Shown in pieces: positions 37,399 to 45,553 of a stretch of DNA of 64,000 bases (within the stretch, counting starts at the first letter, position 1; every line of letters begins with the position of its first letter). The notes under the pieces were generated by a model, which made no database searches, had not been told where the DNA came from, and worked only from the letters and a program-made list of their open reading frames with translations. Source of the stretch: Robertmurraya sp. FSL R5-0851 (GTDB taxonomy: Bacteria; Bacillota; Bacilli; Bacillales; Cytobacillaceae); assembly GCF_038002965.1 (NCBI RefSeq), contig NZ_JBBOOE010000001.1, forward strand, positions 3,639,001 through 3,703,000. The letters run 5' to 3'. A program made the translations under genes and the position numbers.

Positions 37399-37755
37399 AT
37401 GAACAAAACTGTACTTATTGCAGACGATTCTCGATTTATGAGAGACCTCCTCAAAAAACATCTTAAAGATAGTGATTTTAAAATAATTGCTGAAGCTTCA
37501 GATGGTTGCGAAGCTGTGTCTCTCTATAGAGATGTTTACCCTGATCTAGTGATAATGGACCTAAATATGCCCTGTAAAAATGGCATGAACGCATTAGAGA
37601 ATATTAAAAATATGGACTCAAATGCTAAGGTAGTCATTTGTTCTGCTATGGGACAACAAAGAATAATCATCGAGGCACTGGGCCAAGGAGCAAAAGATTT
37701 TGTAGTTAAACCCTATTTTAATGAGTTAGTACCAACTCTTAAGAAATTAGTTTAA
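37399..37755 (+). CDS. Single-domain CheY-like response regulator
   Basis: Protein of 118 aa from the ATG at 37399, with AAAGGAG eight bases upstream; a reading six codons longer overlaps that site. A stand-alone receiver: LIADDSR (acid pair), phosphoacceptor in VIMDLNMP (about residue 54), ICSAMG (Ser in the T position) and VVKPYF (Lys). It resembles CheY and chemotaxis-linked regulators. Placement behind a c-di-GMP riboswitch links its amount to the second messenger for motility/biofilm choice. No output domain, so it should act by protein contact. Confidence 0.92.
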   Translation: MNKTVLIADDSRFMRDLLKKHLKDSDFKIIAEASDGCEAVSLYRDVYPDLVIMDLNMPCKNGMNALENIKNMDSNAKVVICSAMGQQRIIIEALGQGAKDFVVKPYFNELVPTLKKLV

Positions 37756-37873
37756 GTTCAATTCCTTAAGAGGGATGCTTTTTTGTTGGATTAAACTAGT
37801 TGCACAGTATATATGTCTTTAGTGCAAATCAAAATAGAGATCTTTTCAAAGTTCATTAAAAACTCGCTTGTTT

Positions 37874-38107
37874 TTATTTTTTCTCTTTTTGGAAATACTT
37901 CCTAAAAGGAGGTCGAATTATGTCGAAAGCACCTCTTATATAAGATCCGATTTGAAAATGAGTATGTAGTTCCCCACCTTCAAAATATAGATTTAACCTT
38001 CTTGATAAGGTGATTATTGATGTTGAAATACTTGCCTTTTCTTTCTCTGATAAAACCAGTTTACTAGCTAAAGATTTTAAATGATTATTAACAGGATTAA
38101 CCGACAT
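37874..38107 (-). pseudogene. Truncated CD-NTase (cGAS/DncV-like) gene start
   Basis: From the ATG at 38107 (perfect GAGGAGG site) 77 residues are read. LASKLVLSEKEKASISTSII, then FQIGSYIRGA matches the start of CBASS-type nucleotidyltransferases up to the catalytic-loop GS motif. After this the frame runs into unrelated sequence (FDIIRPPFRK) and stops. The acidic catalytic residues and the rest of the enzyme, and any effector gene, are missing. It is most likely a deleted anti-phage locus. Confidence 0.62.
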
Positions 38108-38176
38108 AATTTGCCTCCTCATGACAATATTCGCTAACTTTATTATATAATTTTTTCCAAGAATATAAAAATACAC

Positions 38177-38528
38177 GAGAACCTCTATTCAAAAAAAGAA
38201 GAGAATCACCCTTCTCTCCTTATCCTGACATAAAACTCTTCAATTTCTACACTTTGACTTTATCCCAAAACACTAATACAAAGGCATCCTTAAGTGATTT
38301 CGTTATAAAACCTCTAATAAATTCCTTCAGTTAACATCCACTCCTATTTTGACATATCCCTAAATTCCTCTTTAAGCACCTATTTTTGCCGATTTTGATT
38401 CACTTTTGTGTAACGCTGTAAAAATATCCGATTTGTTTACTCAGCTACTAGTCCAGTAACATCTCGATCGTGCATATATTTATAGAACATGATTATATTT
38501 AGGTTAGGAAAGTGAAATAGTTGACACT
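38177..38528. other. Non-coding or decayed stretch
   Basis: No complete gene. Near 38447-38490 the minus strand reads YMHDRDVTGLVAE and a stop, which looks like the tail of a coding region I do not recognise. Confidence 0.3.
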
Positions 38529-38567
38529 AAAAGGACCACACATATCTAATATGTGTGGTCCAATTTT
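38529..38567. terminator. Bidirectional terminator
   Basis: Perfect 12-bp stem GGACCACACATA/TATGTGTGGTCC with A and T runs outside, 26 bases before the palindromic element. Confidence 0.8.
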
Positions 38568-38592
38568 ATTACCTTCTTCAACTAAAGGGGGC

Positions 38593-38902
38593 TTATCTAC
38601 AGTATCAACGAAAAAAGGTTGATAGAATGCATCTTTTATCTTTATGTACATGTATGCAAAGATAAGTGGTTAAGGACTTGACGTGGAGCCTCTGTGGGCA
38701 TGATTGGTCATGAAAGGCTGAAGCCGTTGTTTCATCTGGCATCCAAGCCTATCATACCCACCTCTCCACGTAAAGTCCTATCTTTGTGTACGTTGAATAC
38801 TATAAATACTTACTGTTGATAATGCGTCTACAAAGATAGAAAACTGGCATTTTTGGTATCTTTACATACGTTAAATACTGTGAAAAATCATACTGTAGAT
38901 AA
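38593..38902 (+). mobile_element. 310-bp palindromic MITE-like element, copy 1
   Basis: Bounded by the 13-bp inverted repeats TTATCTACAGTAT and ATACTGTAGATAA; in this copy the flanks also pair (AGGGGGC and GCCCCCT). No open frame of note. The inside folds as nested hairpins, with GGACTTGACGTGGAG paired to CTCCACGTAAAGTCC and repeated AAAGATA/TATCTTT arms. The same sequence occurs inverted at 55514-55823 with essentially one visible base change. Confidence 0.85.
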
Positions 38903-39026
38903 GCCCCCTATAGTATAAGTGCATATGTTCATGTTCACAAACTTAGCTTTATTACAGGAATGCCCTCCTTTTTAAATCAGTTGCCAGTGACAACTATTAA
39001 GTGACCTGAACAAATATATTCCTTTT

Positions 39027-39335
39027 TTATTCCCCTTGTATTAAATACTTTAACATTGGAGGTGCAACTAAAGTCGTAAATATTATTACAATAATAATTG
39101 AAGTGAAGTATTATGGTTGTAACAGAGCTTCTTGTAGTCCAGTTGCTGCAATAATTATAGCAACTTCTCCTCTTGATACCATCCCAGCCCCTATAATAAA
39201 CGATGTGGGTGAAGAAAAGCCTGTGAACTTCGCTCCTAATGCACCACCTAACAATTTCGTGAGGACCGCGTTTTTAATAAAATAAAGTTTTTTAATTGAA
39301 TAATCAATTTCATAATTCACTACGAACATTAACAA
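39027..39335 (-). pseudogene. C-terminal fragment of a CPA2 cation/proton antiporter
   Basis: Minus-strand reading: LTKLLGGALGAKFTGFSSPT, then IIGAGMVSRGEVAIIIAATG, an in-frame stop after LLQP, then YFTSIIIVIIFTTLVAPPML to the natural stop. The GMVSRGEVA motif is typical of NapA/Kef-type antiporters. About 100 of ~390 residues remain, interrupted by a stop codon; the gene is dead. Confidence 0.75.
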
Positions 39336-39530
39336 ATTTATTATCTGTCATTCAATTTCCGCTACAATCTTATTAAAGGCAAAGTGCTACCATGTAACCA
39401 CTTTGTGTACCTCCAATCTTCTCCACAAGTTCTAGAAAAAATAACTATATTTTTTTGCGATAAAAATACGATTCATGAAAAGATTGTCATTTTAACTATT
39501 CTATGGTTTACTAATACGTAGTTTTATAGA
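39336..39530. other. Intergenic region before the cobalamin riboswitch
   Basis: No gene seen. It must hold the promoter of the cobT-bluB transcript; A/T-rich with no distinctive motif identified. Confidence 0.4.
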
Positions 39531-39535
39531 ATGTC

Positions 39536-39678
39536 TTCATTAGGTGCCTAAGTATAGGAGAATAGGGAAGTTTAAAACAACGCGGAGCCCGCCACTGTAG
39601 TCGAGGAGCTGCTGCAATGCCACTGGGAAACTGGGAAGGCGCAGCATGTGATGAATCGGAGTCAGGAGACCTGCCTAA
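39536..39678 (+). promoter_or_regulatory. Cobalamin riboswitch
   Basis: Contains AGGTGCCTAAGTATAGGAGA, AATAGGGAAG, CGGAGCCCGCCACTG, GCCACTGGGAAACTGGGAAG and GGAGTCAGGAGACCTGCC. These are the standard box set of the adenosylcobalamin aptamer, including the B12 box GCCACTG. It lies upstream of cobT-bluB. Confidence 0.96.
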
Positions 39679-39708
39679 GAGAAGTTCTACAATGTGGTTA
39701 TGGCAAGA

Positions 39709-39738
39709 CCTCAGCTTATTTAAGCTGGGTTTTTTTTG
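39709..39738 (+). terminator. Attenuator of the cobalamin riboswitch
   Basis: Stem CTCAGCTTA/TAAGCTGGG followed by eight T residues, 30 bases after the aptamer and before the cobT start, fitting transcriptional attenuation by cobalamin. Confidence 0.88.
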
Positions 39739-39779
39739 TATGGTCGGGAATTACCATTAAAGGAGGAAGTAAGTTAATT

Positions 39780-41567
39780 ATGAAAAAATTAAAGGAAACA
39801 ATTAGTTTAATTGATGGTTTGAACACAAAAGCTCAGGAACAAATGGAACAACATTTAAACTCACTAACTAAACCATTCGGAAGTTTAGGCTTGTTAGAAT
39901 CACTAGCGATTAAAATAGCAGGTATAACTGGAAATGCACAACCTAATATTGACCCAGCAATGGTAGTGTTAATGGCGTCAGACCATGGTGTAACTGCAGA
40001 AGGAGTTTCAGCTTATCCATCAGAAGTTACTCAGCAAATGGTTAGAAATTTTATTACAGGTGGAGCAGCGATCAATGTTTTATCCCGAGCTTCAAATGCC
40101 TCAGTTCAGGTTGTTGATATAGGTATTAATGGAGAGTTGCAACTTCCAGGTTTAATCAACAGAAAAATACGCTTTGGAACAAATAACATGGTGCAAGGAC
40201 CAGCTATGGAAAGGACAGAAGCAGTTTCGGCGATAGAAGTAGGAATTGAGGTAGCACAGTCAGCTATACAGAAAGGTGCGAGACTTTTAGCACTTGGAGA
40301 AATGGGAATCGGAAATACCACAGCAAGTAGTGCGATGGTCGCCGTACTCGGGCAGTTATCTGTTGATCAAGTCGTTGGGTTTGGAACAGGAATAAATACA
40401 GATGAAAAAGTAAAAAAAGCCAACGTTATTAAAAGATCAATTGAAATAAATCAACCCAATCCAGCTGATCCGATTGACGTTTTGGCAAAAGTCGGGGGAT
40501 TAGAAATAGCAGGACTTGCTGGGATTGTGTTGGGTGCTGCAGCAGCACGAGTCCCTGTTTTAATAGATGGCTTCATCACAGCTGTGGCTGCGTTGACAGC
40601 GGTTCGAATGACTCCCGCATGTGTGCATTATCTTATTGCATCACATCAATCAGTGGAACCGGGTCATATCTTTGTAAATAAACTTTTAGGATTACAGCCA
40701 CTTGTTAATCTAAACCTTCGTCTTGGAGAAGGAAGTGGGACGGCAATTGCACTTCCCATTGTGAGATCAGCTATTAAAATTGCAAATGAAATGTCTACAT
40801 TCGAGCAAGCAGGCGTTTCTGGTTCAACTGATGGTTCGGTAAAAGGTACAGCAGAAGTAGCGAAGACATCTGAAATATTACCTACAGAACCTACATTGCA
40901 AATAGCAACTCTTCATGAGTTTGATGTGCAACAAAAACAAGGTGTCTATAATGCAATTTATAGCCGAAGGGATATTCGTTCATTTATAAAGCAACCAATT
41001 GAGGAGGAAAAACTGTACAGAATCTTAAAAGCAGCACACCATGCACCCTCAGTTGGCTTTATGCAACCGTGGAATTTCATTGCGGTTCGCTCAGACGAAA
41101 TTAAACAGCAATTACATGACGTTGTTTCTAAAGAAATACAAGTAGCAGGAAAATATTTTGAAGATGATCGGTCTTTGTTGTATCCTAAGCTAAAACTTGA
41201 AGGTATTCTTGAGGCACCTGTTACGATTTGTTTTACGTGTGACCCGACAAGGAACGGGGATCATGTACTGGGACGCAATACGATACCAGAAACAGATGCC
41301 TATTCGGTAGTATGTGCTATGCAGAACTTATGGTTAGCTGCTCGGGCTGAAGGGCTTGGAGTTGGATGGGTTTCCTTTTATAAGAAACAAGACATACGAA
41401 AAATACTTAATATTCCGCCACATATCGAGCCTATCGGTTTGATGTCAGTTGGGTATACACATCAGTTTCAAGAACAACCTGTATTAGAGACAGTCGGATG
41501 GGGAAAACGAATACCAATAGACAATTTAATTTATACTGACAATTGGGGAAGCAATAAAACTAAATAG
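39780..41567 (+). CDS. cobT: CobT-BluB fusion: DMB phosphoribosyltransferase and DMB synthase
   Basis: Fusion protein of 595 aa from the ATG at 39780 (AGGAGG upstream; a longer frame runs into the riboswitch). Residues ~1-350 are CobT, which joins 5,6-dimethylbenzimidazole (DMB) to ribose phosphate: LTKPFGSLGLLE, MASDHGVTAEGVSAYP, ALGEMGIGNTTASSA, and catalytic Glu in RLGEGSGTA. After a ~35-residue linker rich in Thr/Glu, residues ~385-590 are BluB, which makes DMB from reduced FMN with oxygen: NAIYSRRDIRSFIKQPI, HHAPSVGFMQPWNF, NLWLAARAEGLGVGWVSFY. Controlled by the cobalamin riboswitch; both lower-ligand steps sit in one chain. No other B12 gene is nearby. Confidence 0.95.
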   Translation: MKKLKETISLIDGLNTKAQEQMEQHLNSLTKPFGSLGLLESLAIKIAGITGNAQPNIDPAMVVLMASDHGVTAEGVSAYPSEVTQQMVRNFITGGAAINVLSRASNASVQVVDIGINGELQLPGLINRKIRFGTNNMVQGPAMERTEAVSAIEVGIEVAQSAIQKGARLLALGEMGIGNTTASSAMVAVLGQLSVDQVVGFGTGINTDEKVKKANVIKRSIEINQPNPADPIDVLAKVGGLEIAGLAGIVLGAAAARVPVLIDGFITAVAALTAVRMTPACVHYLIASHQSVEPGHIFVNKLLGLQPLVNLNLRLGEGSGTAIALPIVRSAIKIANEMSTFEQAGVSGSTDGSVKGTAEVAKTSEILPTEPTLQIATLHEFDVQQKQGVYNAIYSRRDIRSFIKQPIEEEKLYRILKAAHHAPSVGFMQPWNFIAVRSDEIKQQLHDVVSKEIQVAGKYFEDDRSLLYPKLKLEGILEAPVTICFTCDPTRNGDHVLGRNTIPETDAYSVVCAMQNLWLAARAEGLGVGWVSFYKKQDIRKILNIPPHIEPIGLMSVGYTHQFQEQPVLETVGWGKRIPIDNLIYTDNWGSNKTK

Positions 41568-41785
41568 TTAAGTGACCATTATTTAGCTGGATTTGATAGA
41601 GTTATAAACGAAACGAGTCCTTCTTCATTAGAAGAACCGTTTCTAAATCTTTTATTAACATATGTTTCCCATATTGTTCTTACTAACCATAATGAATAAT
41701 AAAGTTATTTCATTAAATGTCCCGATTACGGAAAACTGTCTTATTGAAAATCAATCAAATTTATATATGTTGATATAAATATAAT
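41568..41785. other. Intergenic stretch after cobT-bluB
   Basis: No gene seen; only short A/T-rich runs up to the hairpin at 41786. Confidence 0.4.
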
Positions 41786-41825
41786 AAACAGAACTTTCAT
41801 AAAACCGGAAGTTCTGTTTGGTTTT
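41786..41825. terminator. Terminator hairpin
   Basis: Stem AAACAGAACTT/AAGTTCTGTTT and then GGTTTTATT; probably ends the cobT-bluB transcript. Confidence 0.7.
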
Positions 41826-41841
41826 ATTGTCTTATTGAAAC

Positions 41842-41935
41842 AGATAGGTAAGGGTTTGAGAGAATCGTTCCCTTTTCCCCCTGTTCACACCGTACGTGCG
41901 ACTTTCACCGTATACGGCGTTCCAACTAATCCAAT
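41842..41935 (-). mobile_element. Group II intron 3'-end scar (domains V-VI)
   Basis: Minus strand: GCCGTATACGGTGAAAGTCG then CACGTACGGTGTGAACAGGG, which is the domain V hairpin of bacterial group II introns. It is followed by a domain VI-like stem and the end CTTACCTATC. No reverse transcriptase is left upstream, so only the tail remains. Confidence 0.8.
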
Positions 41936-41978
41936 TCATTCAATTCTATGTACTCAAGTGAAATTAGTTTAATCTCAA

Positions 41979-42192
41979 TCAAATCGTATAGTTTTTACAT
42001 AAACTTCTGAGTTCATTTACTTTTCCCTTTTGTTTGCTGTTCAGTTGTAAATCATCAAGAATAGAATTAATTTTATTAATATCTTTCAGATGTACGAGCC
42101 TGTGAAGAGTTTCATGTAGATCTATCAAGTTTGAATAACGGTCATCTTACATACCTAAACTCACTAATAATATCAGTTAACCAATTTTCCAT
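41979..42192 (-). pseudogene. Frameshifted small gene, unrecognised
   Basis: From an ATG at 42192 with GAAGGGG upstream: MENWLTDIISEFRYVR, then a stop. A shifted frame continues as DDRYSNLIDLHETLHRLVHL, KDINKINSILDDLQLN and ends at 41979. Together about 70 aa, helical and charged. Family not recognised; it may once have been a small intracellular protein. Confidence 0.45.
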
Positions 42193-42349
42193 AGTCATCC
42201 CCTTCGATTTCTTATTAGAAAAGCATCCTTGTTCTAAACTGCTTCTTTAGCTTAATAGTGCTCAGCATTTTCGAATTGTTCATCAAAGTCTCATTTTTCT
42301 TTGTTTTAGAATAGCAATAATTTTTATAGGAAAAACTTCCCTAAAAGGG

Positions 42350-42672
42350 ATGACATTTAAGAAAGAAAAAATCATTGAAATATCTTCTTGGATAATAATG
42401 TTTATGTTGTTAATCAAATTTGTACCGAAGAAAAAAATACGTGAAGCACATGTAGTTTTCCTGTTTACACAGGTAGTCACCTGGTTAATGGGGGCACTTG
42501 TTGTTGAAAAAGGTAATATAAAATATCCCATCAGAACCTTCTTCAAAAAAACAATAAAAAGCAATTTTACTTTTGAATATTTTATTTTTCCTGCATGGAA
42601 TGTATTGTTCAACATTCTTTATCCTGAAAACAAAAATACTTATATCAAGGCATTATATTATTTGTTGCATAC
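42350..42672 (+). pseudogene. CBO0543-family gene, 5' part, cut by the IS4-type element
   Basis: Reads MTFKKEKIIEISSWIIMFML, MGALVVEKGNIKYPIR, NFTFEYFIFPAWNVLFN and up to YYLLHT, where the insertion occurs. It is a relative of the protein at 36487. The sequence resumes after the second target duplication at 44085 (see next entry). The gene is inactivated by insertion. Confidence 0.78.
42664..42672 (+). repeat. Target-site duplication, left (GTTGCATAC)
   Basis: Nine bases repeated exactly at 44076-44084 on the other side of the insertion sequence. Confidence 0.9.
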
Positions 42673-44075
42673 CACTAGTGTTGCATTAATTTAATTTCAC
42701 TATTAAAAATACTCAAAATGTTCAACTTTATTATATTGTGCAAAGAAAAAGTCCTTTATAATGGATAAGTCAGGTGGTAACCCGTCCAAATCCACTAAAA
42801 AGGACACATCTCATGGACAAGATTACACGAAAAACTTCATTTGGACAATGGTTTTCACCAATTAATATTCAATTATTTGAAGAACAGGTGAAAACGATGA
42901 AATTAGATTACTATACGAAAAAATTAACGACAGAGTCTTTCCTAAAATTACTACTTTTTGCCCAGCTAGAAGAAATCGAAAGCCTGCATGCGCTAGGTGA
43001 TTGTCTATTCGATGACCAACTTCAAAAAGGGATTGACCTTGATTCGATCAGTATTTCTCAGCTGTCACGGCGATTAAATGGCATGAACCCAGATCTATTT
43101 CAAAGGCTTTTCCTTGATTTGGTCGTACAAATTCATGCCAAGACACACTATACGAAACTGGTCATGCCGTTAAAAATCATTGATTCAAGCACATTGCCAC
43201 TTAATTTGACCAATCATAAATGGGCAAAGTTCCGTAAGACAAAAGCCGGTGTGAAGTTGCATCTACGCCTTGTGTTTATGGAAAAAGGTGCGTCCTATCC
43301 AGAAAAAGCAGTCATAACAACGGCAAACGAACATGATCGTGGTCAACTTGAAATCATGGTCGATGACAAGGAATGCATGTATGTGTTTGACCGTGGCTAT
43401 CTAGACTACGAGCGCTTTGATCGCATGACAGATGGCGGTTACTTTTTTCTATCAAGGCTAAGAAAAAACGCCGTTATACGGGAGGTTTATGATTTTAAAC
43501 TACCCGAGGATTCCGCTGTTTTATCAGATCAAATGGTCCTGATTGGTACAACCCAAAACCGTGCTGAAAATTACTTTCGCCTTCTAAAAGTGCTTGATTC
43601 CAAAGGAAATGAACTCCATTTAATCACCAATCGCTTTGATTTGAACGCTGAAGAAATTTCAGAGATGTATAAATCAAGGTGGGCCATTGAGTTGTTTTTT
43701 AAATGGATCAAACAGCACCTTAGCATCAAAAAGTTCTACGGACAAAGCGAATGGGCCATTCAAAATCAAGTGTTTATCGCACTTATCGTTTTTTGCCTAC
43801 ATGTTCTTGTTCAACTTGAGACAAATAGTAAGCGAAAAACCTTAAAAATTAGCCGTTATCTACGGGCTGCCCTTTGGAAACCAGCCCATATTTGGCTCCG
43901 AAAAATTGAAGGAAAAGCCATTCCTTGATAAGAAAGTTGTCGTCGTCACACAGGTCTAATTGTAAATAAATTTCCAAATGGATGGAGCCACCTTTGTTGG
44001 GTATTTACTTTTTTGGCTCTAAATAGAGAATATAATTAAACTGAAAATTACGAAATTATTTATGCAACACTAGTG
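42673..44075 (+). mobile_element. IS4-family insertion sequence, 1403 bp
   Basis: The ends are inverted repeats CACTAGTGTTGCATTAA (left) and TTATGCAACACTAGTG (right), flanked by 9-bp direct repeats GTTGCATAC. One intact transposase gene fills it. Removal of the element plus one repeat joins the interrupted reading frame, which confirms both borders. Confidence 0.92.
42813..43928 (+). CDS. IS4-family transposase
   Basis: Cut-and-paste DDE transposase, 371 aa if started at the ATG at 42813 (MDKITRKTSFGQWFSPI); an ATG-less longer frame begins near 42774. DDE residues: KIIDSSTLPL (first Asp), YVFDRGYLDYERF (second Asp) and the YREK-like signature YKSRWAIELFFKWIKQHL (Glu). Length and signatures fit the IS4 group of Firmicutes. 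The frame is intact and both inverted repeats are present, so the element may still be active. It moves itself; no passenger genes. Confidence 0.93.
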   Translation: MDKITRKTSFGQWFSPINIQLFEEQVKTMKLDYYTKKLTTESFLKLLLFAQLEEIESLHALGDCLFDDQLQKGIDLDSISISQLSRRLNGMNPDLFQRLFLDLVVQIHAKTHYTKLVMPLKIIDSSTLPLNLTNHKWAKFRKTKAGVKLHLRLVFMEKGASYPEKAVITTANEHDRGQLEIMVDDKECMYVFDRGYLDYERFDRMTDGGYFFLSRLRKNAVIREVYDFKLPEDSAVLSDQMVLIGTTQNRAENYFRLLKVLDSKGNELHLITNRFDLNAEEISEMYKSRWAIELFFKWIKQHLSIKKFYGQSEWAIQNQVFIALIVFCLHVLVQLETNSKRKTLKISRYLRAALWKPAHIWLRKIEGKAIP

Positions 44076-44084
44076 GTTGCATAC
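44076..44084 (+). repeat. Target-site duplication, right (GTTGCATAC)
   Basis: Second copy of the 9-bp repeat that brackets the IS4-family element. Confidence 0.9.
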
Positions 44085-44205
44085 TTCTCTAATAATATTT
44101 TTTGAAGTAATCGCTCTAAAGTACACAAAATTGATTCACTATAAAAAATGGAAATGGTATTGGAGCTTCATAACTGTATTCATCCATCCTTTTTTGTTCA
44201 ACTAA
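44085..44205 (+). pseudogene. CBO0543-family gene, 3' part after the insertion
   Basis: Continues the interrupted frame from LHT as SLIIFFEVIALKYTKLIHYK, KWKWYWSFITVFIHPF to a stop. The last residues may be frameshifted relative to the original. The KWKWYWSF motif is typical of CBO0543 C-termini. Confidence 0.72.
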
Positions 44206-44363
44206 AGTCCCCCAATGCTGAATATTTGAAGCCCTTTTAGTTATGATTTCTCCCTTGACAAACCAAAAATTATTAATTTTCCATGCAATATTACATATTT
44301 GATAAAAAAATTCCAGATACTTGTTAAAGAATATAAAATTAATCTTAAAAAGGAATTGATTAT

Positions 44364-45371
44364 ATGGATAATAAAAAGGCTGCCAAGTTAACTGCTGGTG
44401 AGTTAGCACACTGTTGGGAACAGTTAATGAATAATAGTATGTTAAATGTTGTTTTGGAGTATCTTACATTAACATCAGAACTAGAAGAAGTTAAATCTCT
44501 TTGTAATGAGGCGGGTTCTAATTCTAAATCTGCTGTACAATTTTTTGAATCTGTACTACGAAGTGAAAACTATCCAATCCCCAAAGGCTTTAACATTAAA
44601 GATGATTTAAACCCAAATGCCCCTAAGATATATACAGATGTTTTTATACTATTTTATTTAAATAATATGTCTAAAATTGGAATGTCCTTAACAAGTATGG
44701 CACTATCCGATTCAGTAAGGGAGGATATCCGCAATTTTTTCCACGTGCAATTAAAAAACGTTTCAAGTTTATATGAACGTACAACAACTATTCTATTGGA
44801 AAAGGGAGTATTTGTAAGACCTCCTTCAATTACCTCCACCCATGAAACAAACCCAATTACAGATAAAGGATTTTTGGGTAACTTCTTTAATGATAATAGA
44901 GAATTAACTGCAAGAGAAGCAAATGAGCTACACAAAAATGTTTTTATGAATTATATTGGTAAAAACTTATTAATTGGTTTTATACAATCTACATCTAATC
45001 AGCAATTAATGCGTTTATTGCAACATGGAAAAGAATTATCTTTAAATATTATAGACAAATTAGGTGATATTTTAGTTCAAAACGATTTACCTATTTCAAT
45101 GACTTGGGATACGAATGTTTTGGACGGTAAAACATCGCCTTTTTCAGATAAATTAATATCTTATCTATTGGATGAACTTAATCGTGATGGTATCGCCAGT
45201 TATGGGTATAGTGCAGCAGTAAGTATCCGAAAAGATTTAAAAACTACATATGCAAAGATAATTGCAGATGTGTATCAATATGAAGAAAATATAAAAACCT
45301 TTATGATAAAAAATGAATGGATGGAGAAACCTCCTGTTGCACTAAATAGGGATAAGCTTGCTCAAGACTAA
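44364..45371 (+). CDS. DUF3231-family protein
   Basis: Cytoplasmic all-helical protein of 335 aa made of two similar ~165-residue halves: LTAGELAHCWEQLMNNSMLN with PIPKGFNIKDDLN, and LTAREANELHKNVFMNYIGK with LPISMTWDTNVLD. This is the DUF3231 architecture, a ferritin-like doublet common in sporulating Bacillus and related to coat (CotF-type) proteins. Function is not established. AAAAAGG site upstream and a terminator directly after; it stands alone amid broken genes. Confidence 0.85.
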   Translation: MDNKKAAKLTAGELAHCWEQLMNNSMLNVVLEYLTLTSELEEVKSLCNEAGSNSKSAVQFFESVLRSENYPIPKGFNIKDDLNPNAPKIYTDVFILFYLNNMSKIGMSLTSMALSDSVREDIRNFFHVQLKNVSSLYERTTTILLEKGVFVRPPSITSTHETNPITDKGFLGNFFNDNRELTAREANELHKNVFMNYIGKNLLIGFIQSTSNQQLMRLLQHGKELSLNIIDKLGDILVQNDLPISMTWDTNVLDGKTSPFSDKLISYLLDELNRDGIASYGYSAAVSIRKDLKTTYAKIIADVYQYEENIKTFMIKNEWMEKPPVALNRDKLAQD

Positions 45372-45377
45372 AGAAAT

Positions 45378-45407
45378 AAAGCTACCAAAGTAAGGTAGCT
45401 TTTTTGG
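45378..45407 (+). terminator. Terminator of the DUF3231 gene
   Basis: Stem AAAGCTACC/GGTAGCTTT and a T run. Confidence 0.88.
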
Positions 45408-45553
45408 TTTTTAAAGGAATTCCAAATCTCCTTTAAGAAATGGTATGTGTACCAGATATATAAAAGCCATTATTCCACTAACCTATCCTTTTGTTCAAGA
45501 ACTGATACAAAGAGTGCAATTCCTTATACGGCTACGTTGTTATTACTGGAAAA

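Noticed and set aside
38590..38905. Reading the paired 310-bp copies as a CRISPR-like or tRNA-like array
   Set aside because: There are only two copies 16.6 kb apart in opposite orientation, with no spacers or cas genes; the terminal inverted repeats fit a MITE-type element.
39648..39779. N-terminal extension of CobT by 44 residues
   Set aside because: The extension is coded by riboswitch and terminator sequence and has no ribosome site; the ATG at 39780 follows AGGAGG.
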